Origin: Leptasterias polaris
Taxonomy: Eukaryota; Echinodermata; Asteroidea; Forcipulatida; Asteriidae
NCBI GenBank assembly: GCA_037783415.1
Contig: JAZGTN010000027.1
Coordinates: 868,001 to 932,000, forward strand
Direction: 5' to 3'
DNA length: 64,000 bases
Each line of letters opens with the position of its first letter. Within the stretch, counting starts at the first letter, position 1. A model generated the notes under the pieces. The model made no database searches and had not been told where the DNA came from. It saw only the letters and a list, made by a program, of their open reading frames with translations. Positions 27,601-39,600 of the stretch are shown here, in pieces. Made by a program: the position numbers and the translations under genes.

Positions 27601-30600
27601 TTCCAGCAGTATGTTATTGTGACAGCACTAGTGGTTTAAAGAAAATACAACATTGCAAACATGTAAACATGTATTAATGTGTAAATTGACACAGTGTGGA
27701 GGCTCCTGGCTCTGAAGATAAGTTTGCGTTAGTGTCTGTGTTATGTCTTGCAGTGTTGACCTTGTATGAGGTGTATAAACCATAATAATCCTGACAACTA
27801 GTGATTTCATGTTCCCTGTGATCCTCTCAAGGTCTTCAAGATTACATTCTTGTGTGTTGTGCTGACCTCAGTTGTCACTCATAAGAGAAGTTAGAAGTTT
27901 TTGTAATTGTACATGTACCCCCATGGGCTTGTGCTCACATACTGTACACTTCTAAGACAGGTTTTGTTTTTGTTTTGGGATTATTTGTTTTTGCCCTGGG
28001 GTTGTGTTGTTTTGAAGACAGACATTTTGCATGGTGTTGTGAGAAAACACTGTCATGGAAAGAAATCCAAACACCAGTTGACATTACAACTTCTTATTGA
28101 AATTGTCAACATGATTCTGAAATCTTTTCTGTTGTTATTGCCTCAAACTAAACAGCAATATAATAGTTCCAGATATGCATCCTTTTTACAGGCAACTTGG
28201 GTTTTGGCTTTGAGCTGTGTCAAGCGTTCAAATTTGTCAAGGCAGCGAAGTGGTGTCCAAGCATTCAATTGCAAGGAGTTTGATCAATACATGTATTTAC
28301 GCACAATGCATGTTGTGCATTCTAAAAATGATTATCATTGCCCTTAAACAAAGATGGCCGACTCTGCACTGTGATGTCAAGTGGGAATTTTGAAGAGAAA
28401 AGCAATCTCCCCAAAAAAGATTTTTTTCTACACTATTGTGTTTGAAATAACATGAGATATTGAACTTAAAAGGTTCAATTTTCCAGAAAATGGTGTACAT
28501 TACATTCATGCTCAGAACCTTTTAGGCAAATCATCGGACAGCCTTCATGGTCCAGTCATCACTCTTCTCCAGTGTATGTGTATGCAGGCCTGGTACATGT
28601 AGTTCATTCATGTAAAAGGGAAAGGCAGTTTTCTTTGCAAAGGGCTCCTCTATGAGGGAAATTTATATTTCAGGCATGCAACTCTTCCGCGGATCGGCGG
28701 ATTTCCGCGTAAAAAAAATCACGCTGCATGACAAAAAAAAATCCCGCTTATTGAAAAGAAATAAAGGTTCAGGATTCTTAAAGTCTGGCTCCGCGGAAGT
28801 TTACACATACAAAAGCATTACACAGTCCAGACACAGACACGAGTTCTCCTCGTACAGCATACCTTCTACACTATTTTTTGCACAGTCTGGCTCCGTAGTG
28901 TTTTTATTGCTATTTGTGTAAGGGGATGCAGCGGAAACCAGACGCTGTAAGAGTGCAAGTGAACCACGCGACCTCGATAGGTGTTTGGTCGAAAAATAAC
29001 GATGGCGTCCACTAGGTAAGACATCGTTGATCGGTAATTTTCCGCTTTTTTTTCGGCTGAAGAGTTGCATGCCTGTATATTTGCACTGGCACATTTCAAG
29101 GGGCATCAAGGCAAATTACCAGGAGGGCGGTGGCACTTGCCTCTAGTGCCTCTATATGAAGTATCAGTTCCATGTATGCTTCACACCCCATCCTGCACAC
29201 GTACTTGGGAATAATTTAAAACCTAAGATAACAATTTCGTAGTCTAACAGTTGCTTTAGCCTGATTAATCCCCCTTTAATGGTATAGAAGAGCTTTTATA
29301 GTGTGAAATGGGGAAATAAAGTTAAACTTGTAATTTGGAAATGTCATAGGCATATATTTGGCCTGACTCAGATTTGAGGAACCTTTTCATGCACTCCAGA
29401 AGCGGGTCTTACGGCCTATACAATTGACATCAAATTCTTATGAAAATTCCCTGAGCCAGCATTTCAATTGTCACCATGGCTGACTTGCCTCAGGCTTCAT
29501 ACCACTTAGCACCCTGGCAGGGGTTTTAGACATTTGAAACGCTCTGGACAAAAAAACACATTAAAAGTGGGTCATGAAACTCTCTGACGGTAGGAAAGAG
29601 CTGTGCTGGGCTAATCGCACTGTGTAGTGGTTCAGTTTCTAAGTATTTATGGGTGAGCTGTGACCCAAAGAAAGAAAAAGATATTGAGTTGCCATTCTTG
29701 ATGCTGGATGCTGCTACTTGATATCCATGCAGAAAGTCAAGCGTGTAGGAGCAGTATACTGTACGTGGGGAGCCTTGACTTTGTGAGGTCGCCCCTGGTG
29801 GCAAATGGCCTTGGAGTTTTTTAATTGGCCTTGCCAACATTAGCATCCACCGCTTTGAGAATCCACAGGGTTTCTCAGCTCCACAGAGGCTGCTGTTTGA
29901 CAAGACAACGGAGGGGAGAAAGAAAACCAAAAAAAATAGAAAAATGTAGCTTTCTGTCAAAACATCAGAACATGCACTAAGTGCATGCTTGGATGCCTTA
30001 CAGTTACAGGGAATTGACAGGAAAATGATATCAAAGACCAGAAAGGAAGACCCAAGTTTCTGGCCGGTGCTCTCGCTCTTGTTCTAAAATGGTGCAGTGA
30101 GGCGTTGGTTTTGATGGGCTGCAGTGGGGTTGTTCTTTTATAAACACTTAACTCATACAGAATGGCAATATTTGTAGATAATAATTCTATATTCATGGAA
30201 GCTATCACCCTTCATTCTGTGCTGTGCCTTAAAAGTCAAACTTGTGTACTGTTTTTTTTAATACTCTGGTGGACTAAGTAAATTATTTGACAATTTGAAC
30301 GTGAAATAATAATATCAACAACAAAACACACACACACACCAAACCCCCAACATGAATAAGGTCATTAGGGGAAAATGTATGCCCTATAAAATGTGTATCA
30401 TCTGAAAAGATTGCATTCCTGCTGGTATTTTTGGATGGTAGTTGAAGTAGGACACGATTGACGTAGAGGGCAATTTTTATCCAGTTTAATTGCAATGTGG
30501 CTCCATCCAGGAATTGTTTTGTTGCTAAGGAGGCAAGTGAGGATAGTGAAATGAGTTGAAGAGTGTCTCTCACGCATTAGACAGAGAAACTTAAACCAGG

Positions 30601-33600
30601 ATACTAATTTTATAGTTAGTATCATGGTTGGTAAAAAAATCTCGCCGAGTTTTTGACAGGTGCTGGGCTCTGAAGCAGAGACACTTAACTTCCCAGTCAG
30701 ACTGACGCTTTGTGCTCAAACGCAAACCTAATTTGGTCTGGTTATGAAATCATGTACAGTTGAGCGAGAGAAACACAAAATTGTTAAGGAAATAAGACAG
30801 CAAGAAGCTTGGAAACATGTCAAAAAGCCATTAATACAACGAGGTTATCTACGTGATTTGCACCGCAGTGTGCATTTAATTGAAGCCATGGACCCCAAAG
30901 CAGGCTGTTTTAGATGTTTTAAGATTTTGCATCCATGATGTTGATTGACCATGATTGGTCATGTGTGAGATGCATGGACGCATGCTGCATAGCTGTTTGA
31001 AATAATTGAGAAAGTGGTGACAATGAACACGATACCAATAGGAAAGCTCAAGAGACGATATTAAGAGCTGGATTTATGATAGTAGAAATAATCAGGCAGA
31101 AAGACGTGGATCATATTACATGGTACTAAGTCTCCCCTTAACTCTACTCCTTGTTAAGTGCTCCATTATAAAACCCAAGGTACAACCATCTCCGTTCTTT
31201 CTTGTGAATATTTTTGTGTGTGATTTCTTTTCAATAGCAAATGGCTGCAGAGGACGAGCGCTTGCGACATCTGCGAGACAAAGTGGACGCCCAGGAGCAG
31301 AAGCTTCGCAAGCTACGGTCCCTGAGGGGTCAGGCAGACTCTGCCAAGAGCTCTAATCACTCATTGTGTAAGTGGCTTCATTCACACAGCCAGTGCTGTT
31401 CTTTGAGTTCTTTGAGTGTGCTCAAACTGTAGTTTATTTAAGATTTTGCAACTTCAAGTGTTTGTAATAATTCAGTAAATTTATTAGCTAAAAGCCTTTC
31501 AGTTTGAGGCAGTTGAGTGCATGTCCTATATATTTAGTGCCAGTGACAAGTGCAGTTACGTTTTTATTGCAAAATTTGTCATGATTATTATCCCTGGCAA
31601 TGCCTTGTATGAAATATGTAACGCTGTTCATTTTAAAGGCACTGAACACGTTTTGTAATTGTCAAAGACCAGTATTCTCACTTGGTGTATCCCAACATAT
31701 GCATAAAATAACAAGCCTGTGAAAATTTGGGCTCAATTGGTCATTGAAGTTGCAAGAAAATGATGAAAGAAAAAACACCCTTGTTGTACATATTAGTGTG
31801 TTTTCAGATAGGAATAAAAGGCTTCTGGCCAGAAGTCTTTTATTATTTTAGTGAGAAATTACCTCTTTCTCAAAAACTACGTTACTTCAGAGGGAGTGGT
31901 TTCTCACAATGTTTTATACTATCAACAGCTCTCCGTTGCTCGTTACCAAGTAAGTTTTTATGCTAATATATATTTTGAGTAATTACCAAACGTGTACAGT
32001 GCCTTTAAGCTGTAAGTTACTACTTAAAAACAAAACCAAAAAAAACTATTACTACAATTTGTGGAAATATGACTGCAGTCTAGGCATACACAAATTCAAA
32101 GCTGACTTCACAATCTTTATTTTGGTCACAACTTGTATTTTCACAAAGGTCATTTAAGGTTGTGTGGTTTGTTTTAACCAGCACAAATGCGCTATTAATA
32201 GGGCCGATTTAATTGGCTCTGCCATTGCACAGTTTAAAAATTTGGTCAATTTAATGGACACGCTAAGGTTAAAATACCACTTTAATACAATCATGCAATG
32301 GTTTTAAAAGTAGAATTGAAAACACAAGAACATTATTTTTCTAACCATTGGTATCAGGAGCAGAACAAAAAAATACCTTCCCTTTAAAAACCTTCAGGTA
32401 AATGTGAAGGGTGTCAGACTTACGTATTTTTTCGTTGATCACAGAAGCGGCAGACTCATTGAACTAAATAAAAACTTCTGTTCATTTACATTTCATTATT
32501 AACAACAATCTTTTAATACTACAACATAAAGCTTGTTGTAAAAACAATGAAATTTTCTGGCTGGAATGTACAGTTGATGATCTTGTGCCAGTGGGGGGAA
32601 AAAAATGAAAGAAAACTAAAAAACCTTTTGTATAAAAAACACAAAAACTCAATTCAAGGTTCGACCACATGACAGTGAAACTTGACACGCTCCCGCTGGG
32701 ATGGTTGTTTTTAATGTGCCCATCGTCACATCCTTTATTCAGTAATTGTCAGAAACGATGCAATATTTCCTCTCATCAATTGACAAGAAGTGTTTGGCCA
32801 ACAGCATTCATGATATTGAAGTTTGACTGACAGAGAGCGACACAAGTTTTCAGTCCTCAAATGGAATGACTCATCAATAGTTTTTCATTTGCTCAAAGCG
32901 CTCTTGAGTCTTCTGTATTTTTGTCCTATTTTTCTTTTTATGTTTATTTTATGACTGATGAATTATTATTATTATTATTAATTTTTTTTTTTTTTAGGGG
33001 GGGCCTCTCAGGAATAAAGTCTCACCAATTTGTTGTATTTGTAAGATTAATGCAGGCTTTCAATTGTGATACAAATAGTTTGCAGAATTAGAACTATACA
33101 TCTGTGATGGTTGACAGAAATGACTGCCCACTGTTAATCCAACACCAACGTATACGATAAATTTCATTTTTAGACATGACCAGTTCCAAATATTTTTGTT
33201 TTTTTTAAATGTGACAGTTTGAAGGAGTATTTTTTTTCATTCCCTCAATTCGAACAACTTTGCTCAAGGCCTTGCTTTATTCTCAAATGAAAATGTTAAA
33301 CTTTGTGAAATACAGTTTATAATGTCTCAAAAATGTTAAGTTGTCTTCCCAAATTGCGTTCAATCAAAGCAATTTGAACCTATGGACCAATATGAATTAA
33401 TCTTTATTTAGAAGAGATAGAAGCGGCCTTGATTAAAGAAACTTGAAGGGCCTGGATTTTGTCTTTGAGAGGACAAGGCCATTTTTCATTTTGCAAATGG
33501 CATTTTCATTAAAAAATGTTAAAAGTATGTGGGATACATTTGAAGGGGCACCAAGGCCAAGACCAGGACAGCAGAGGTCATGGCCTCCATGTCCTCTGTG

Positions 33601-36600
33601 TAAGTCCAGGCAAGCTTTTAACTAATTAACCCATTCACTCTTCTTTCCCCTTGAACTCAAACAGCCACCGAGTTGGATTCAGTCAGGACGCTGTTTTCGC
33701 AGAAAGAGAAGGAGCTATCCCAAGCCGTGGCCAAAGTGGAGGAATTGACCCAACAACTTGAGCAGCTGAAACAAGGAAACCTTAATGGTGTCAACGGAGA
33801 TGTGTACAAGTCCCCAGCTAATGCAGAACTAGACAAGCTCAGAAAGGAACTATTAGTGAGTAGCCAACATTGTATAGTTCCTAAGACATGTAATTAGCTT
33901 CTAAGGTATTAATAATAAAAATATACTTTGTTCTTTTGTAGCGCACATATCCTAGTAGCTAGATCTAGGCACTTTACAATATCAGTATCCCTGTTCATCA
34001 GGCATACTTAGACCATTCCTCAAACTTTCTCAACTCCCTGAGAACATACACCCCCCAAGCTGCTTAAATTAGTTCTTAGGGGTTAATCCAACACAAGCAG
34101 CTTTATGAAGTTGGTCCCAGAACTTGAGTGAGATGTACTAGACTGCTCGGCCACGGTATTTGCCATGTCTCAAACAGGTACAGGTTTACAAACAGTTAAA
34201 GGTACAAGGTTTTTGTTTTCACTGTGGTTATCATTCCACAGCTGTAACTATTCAATTAGCATTTCTTCATAGATGTAAGTTTTTAAACGAAATGTGCCAG
34301 AGTTAATTCTCTGTTAACTTGTTTGGGTAAAAATAGCTGTACAAGTCTTGAAATAAAATAATTAATAAAGTGGTGATGTGGATGTTGTTTTTCTTTCAGT
34401 TACGGAATAGGCTTAATGATGAGCAGAGTGCAACTCTTCAAAAGCAACAACAGACAATGTTCCAACGGAAGGATGAGATGAATGTGATTGACAAACGCAT
34501 TGAAGAACTGACGGATAGATTGCGTAAGACAAGAAGTCTGGGAAAGCCTCAGTTACCTTCATCGGTGCCAAACATCAACAATAATGCACTGGTTCAGGGT
34601 GGAGTGCCCAATGGCAATGTGGGGTTTGATAGACCTGGGTATGGAAACCAGCCACAGCAATCCAGGGATATGGGTAGTAAAAGGACTGATCCCAGGGGAC
34701 CCCAGGGTACCAACCATGGAAGGAGATCCCCCATGGCGAATGGTGACCTGTCTGGTCCCCCTCCATCCAATGGTAATGGGCGTCCCGGTCCTACAAACCG
34801 TCCAATGCCTTCGAAGCCTGCAACTTTGTTTCCCACACAAAGCTTCAAACCTAGGACAAACCAAAATGCCTCCTCAGTAATCCCCAGGCAGGGATCACCC
34901 ATGTCAGCCAACAGGCAACACCAATTTCCAGGTTCTTGGCATTCCACTTCGTTGGATAATGCCCATCAGTCCCGTGGAAAACCGGAAGGTGTTAATGAGA
35001 GCGGTAGTGACACTTCCTCATTGACTGAGAACTCAAGCATTGATAGTGTACCCACAAGTGCCCTGCCTAGTCAACAGAATGGGTCTCAAGGACCCATTCG
35101 CAGACCTGATAATCGTGGCTCTCCAGTACCTCATAATCAAAGACCAGGAAGTCCAAAGACTTCACAGTCCAGCACTACATCAAAGACAGATCCAAGGTTA
35201 ACATCACTTTCAGAGAGACGAGCTGGTGATAGGACACCTATGTATAACCTTGCAAGCCTTGAAGCAGCTCTATCCCCACCTAAAGAATTCAATGATACAA
35301 CAAGTATCTCACAACAGGGCGATTGGAGACAACCCAGCTACGCTCCAGGACAAGCTCCAGGAAGTCCTTCTGGTCAGCCATATAGAAATGGTAACGATAA
35401 TGAGCCTGACTTTAGAACCAGGAGTGCAAGCACTGATTCTCTTGGGTCACAGAGCCGCGGTGGTGCCAGACAGCCCCCATCACCCCAAGGGAAAAAGAAG
35501 CCACCCCCTCCACCAAGATCCCTTACAACTGGATTGTCTGGAAGATCTGATCCTCCCTCTCTTGGCTCTCCCTCGAGGAGTGCCCCATCAGCACCAAATG
35601 GTCAGAGGTACCCTTCAGTGTCTAGTCAGCCCATTTCTACACTCACTACACAGACCTCAGCATCCTCTAATCATCCTGGCAGTCCTAAACTTTCAGGTGG
35701 TCGAAGTTCAGGTTCATCCTCTCCTGTCGTTGTCAATTCTTCTGGCCCTGCTCCAAGGGTACAACCAGGGTCACCAAGTACAGTCCACCAAGCAAGACCA
35801 GGCACCAAACCTTCCTCTCCTGTCAATCATGACAATCCACCTCCTAGACCAGAGCTTCCCCAGCCGTATGCTGCTCCTGATCCAACAAAACCAAGGCATC
35901 AAAGATCACCAGCAACAGTGGGCGTGTTTGTTCCACCTCCACCAGCCCAGATGCGTAATTACAATCGTCCAAGCTATGAGCAAGGCCTGACGTTGACTGA
36001 CGGGCAGCACAGGTCAATTCCTAGAGACCAACCTGAGAAAAAGACAAATCTTGCTGCTAGGAGCCTCTTCCCTAATGCCCTTCGACCCAACCCACCTGGT
36101 AGGTCCTTGCTGTCAGGCAGCCAGCCACAGACCTTACGTGAGGGTGAGGAAACCCAACTCATTCCGAACCGACCATCAAGTCCACTCAACCTTCCCATGA
36201 GCCACCTGTACCATCACCCTGACTTGCAGAGGTTGCGCAACATGCCTCGTCCACTCAAGAAACGTCTGTCCTACTCAGAGGACAAAGAAAGCCTGAATTA
36301 TCTGAAGATTGGGAATGAGCCTTTACCTCCCTACCAACCTCAGACACCAGGGACACTCCTAGAGCAAGACATTAACAGCATTGGTCAGGACCCTTCCAAA
36401 CAGACAAAAGGTCTCACCAAAAATGAACAAGATATGAACTTCATGAACAATGCCATCCTGAGCCAGAAGCAGTACACCGCTGCCCTGTCACAGCTGTCCC
36501 GTTCTCCGGTTATCAGCAACAGGAGCTCCACTGGGAAGGGACAAGTCAAAGGAATCTTGAAAAAAGAAGGCGCTCCAAAGAAGACTATCAGGGTACGCTT

Positions 36601-39600
36601 TGACCCATTGGCTTTATTGCTGGATGCCTCTCTTGAAGGAGAATTTGACTTGGTCCGCAGAATTATGCCTGAGGTGAGTTTGACAATCAGCCGTCATTTC
36701 ATGGATACTGTATTGTGGTTTTAAATTTTTTGTTTTGATTTGTTTCATATTAATAGTTTTGTTACATTGTAAAATAAAGGTTTTTCTGGCCAATTTCAAA
36801 AAAAATTAATCAAATTTAACACCCAGCTTGAAAATGAATGCTCCTTTGCATTAGCATTCAACAGTCATAAGGGGTTATTCAACTTAGACAGTTTAACATT
36901 CACTTGTCAAGATCATTCAAATTCATTTGGTTGCAAAGATCATTCCTTTTTCTCAAAAGTTGGCATCGAGAGGCTGGTCAACCATTCAATTTCATCAATT
37001 GTAGATAAACAGTCTCGTGAAGAATGGTGATAATGTAGTCTTGAATGCCTATAAATGAATGAGAAGACTTAAATGAACCTGATTGAGAAGAACAAAATCA
37101 TGTGCGCATGAAACTAAAACTTTAGGGAATATTATCTAAAAAGAAACCCTTGTTTGAGTGAATTACGAAAACATGCATGAATTTGAATGTTAATGAAACT
37201 GATATTGACGAGGAAAATCAGTATAAATGCCCTATTTAATATTTGGAAAATGGGGAATCACCCAAATTGTTCAATTTGCTGTTAATCAGCAATGTTGTCA
37301 TATCTGACTGCAGAGCTGATTACTTGTTCCTGTTTCAGTGTTTACAGTGTACAGTACCTATCACACCCGGTTGTCCGAGTTTCAATTTCTATACACACAT
37401 TTATTTAAGTCAAAAAGATATTTTTTTATAGGTTGACTTCATGTTTGTATCAGGGAGGGCGGGGGGGAAGGGGTATTGCGCACTCATTTACAATCACATT
37501 TTTGGTACATTCCATTTGTAAAAGATTACAATTGGAAAGGAAAAAGAAAAACGTTTAAATACCATTGAAATGCTCTCTTTCTATGAGCACTGAAAACATA
37601 ACAGTAAAGGTTTTACGATTATTTTCACTTGTAAAAAGGTTGGTTGGTTTGATATCAATTGCATACACACAAAATATGACCAAACATTTGTCACTGGTTT
37701 ATTGCAGCGGCTAACGTGTGTGAATGGGTCTAGGTTAAAAATTCATTACATTACAAAATGTCTCCCCTAAAATGGGTACAATATTGACCTAATTTGGAAT
37801 GTTTTATGATTTTTCACTGAACAAAATGTTTAAAGGATAGATCTTTCATTCCTGAAAGTTTTTTTTAATTCCCTCCGTACATCCTCTAGATTGTTTTATT
37901 TTTTGTTTTGAAACTTTTTTGAGAAAATGATTTCCGCCTAAACTCAGTTGCATGCCATGATCACCATTTTTGTGTTTGTCGGCTGACGGTCAAGATCATT
38001 TGCCATATGTTTCTGAGGCAGCGTACACATCTTAAAAGGATATGAAATAAATGTCGTTTAGGTGAAGTAAATGTTGTTTATTAAACTGCTGAAGCAGTTA
38101 GCTACACATAACAAATTATTCACGTAAGTTCTCTAGTGTAAATATCTAGTGTTCAATTGTAAATGTTGAGCTTTGAACTACCCCCACCCCCCTGTATCCC
38201 CTTAAAAGAAATGGCAAGAAAGATAAGATAAAAAATGTATATATAATAATGGGTATATGCAGTTAAGCATACTGGTTAGGGACTGTGGAATTATGTGTTT
38301 CGTCATTGCTTATTGTCGGGATGTATTTGTAATGGTATTTTTGTAAAATATCAGAAGGTTGGAAGTAAATGTACATTTATCAAACTCCAAGAACAAGTCA
38401 TAAGGACTAGATGGACAACCAAACTGACAAATTCACTGCGAACAGTTCTTGTGAATATATTATTGGTGTACTCATGATTTAACCCCCTTTCTTGGGTTCT
38501 TTTCTCCAGGTACCCAATCCCAGCGGTGCCAATGATGAAGGAATCACTGCTTTGCACAATGCTATTTGTGCCAACCACTATGAGATTGTCAACTTCCTGA
38601 TCATGAATGGGGTGGATGTCAATTCACCGGACAGTGACGGATGGTAAGTTGCTCAGAGAGAGTTTTAGTTAAAGAGAATGCAGGCTACATTGACCCCAGC
38701 TGGTCATACCCATTGAAATTTAATTTGATTTTGGGGGTGGGTGTAGGGGATCAGTGTAGGGGATGTATGCAGGTTCGTGTGTAGGGAGGTGGGTCTAGGG
38801 GGTTGGGTTGGGGAGGAGGCTTATTTGCTCTATCTATATGAATTCAACTTTGGATTTGCATTTACATCAAGTATACTCAGTTCTTATGGAGGGTTCCGTG
38901 GAAATATCTCCTGTGATACAATTTCCTCCGTAAAAGAAATATCTTTTAATTTTTTTAATTTTGTATTACACACGGACAAAAGACTGAAACTGTGTCATGT
39001 CATACAAGCATTGCAGTGAAGTGTAATAAAACAGTCGGTGATAACGTCATGGCATATTTATGACGGCCATATGCAGCCCAGGTAATAACTGTGTCTGTGG
39101 GACGCTTACTTTGTAGTATCATATTGTCTGAAGTAATTGACTTTAATAAAAAAGCCAGTCTGTTAAGTTTCATCCAACAATGAATTGCCAATGTATGCAA
39201 CCTGATCTACTTGTATAAAGTATGGCAAGTGTAGATTGTCTGGAAATGATACACGTGTCACTCTGAAACAACTTTGTCAATATTTCCTTGTTTCACCGTA
39301 AATTAATAAGAGATATCATCTCTGTGTGTGGACTGTCAAGATTAAAGATATTAAGGCTGTAGGATTGCATGATGAAAAGATAACTTAAACCAATTACAAT
39401 AAGCTCCTGAACACAAAACTCAGAGGACCTTTACTGAGCAAAAACCAGTTACATACCAAGTGATGTATGTGTATATCACGGGTAGCTGGTTATACATGTA
39501 TGTACCTGTGGATTTTTTTTATTTTATTCATTTATTATTTGTTTGGGCTGCCACTCACATATTTTTAAGTTACAATTATGAGAAGAATTTTGGAGAAACA

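Larger units (their letters stand above)
25743..31237 (+). other. ASPP intron with hAT-like insertion
   Basis: Contains a hAT-like element at 28671-29075 inserted into an older dispersed repeat (about 28586-29165), plus simple T- and TG-rich tracts. A minus-strand frame of 144 codons (29526-29960) starts with a hydrophobic stretch, but no homology or splice support is visible. Confidence 0.7.

Noticed and set aside
27907..28347. 146-codon plus-strand frame in an ASPP intron
   Set aside because: No domain or family similarity; composition is like intron sequence.
29526..29960. 144-codon minus-strand frame with a signal-peptide-like start
   Set aside because: The hydrophobic start comes from a run of A/G-rich plus-strand sequence read in reverse; no homology and no other exon signals.
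35226..35990. 254-codon frame overlapping the long ASPP exon
   Set aside because: Out-of-frame shadow of the Pro/Ser-rich coding sequence, which is itself supported by conserved ends.
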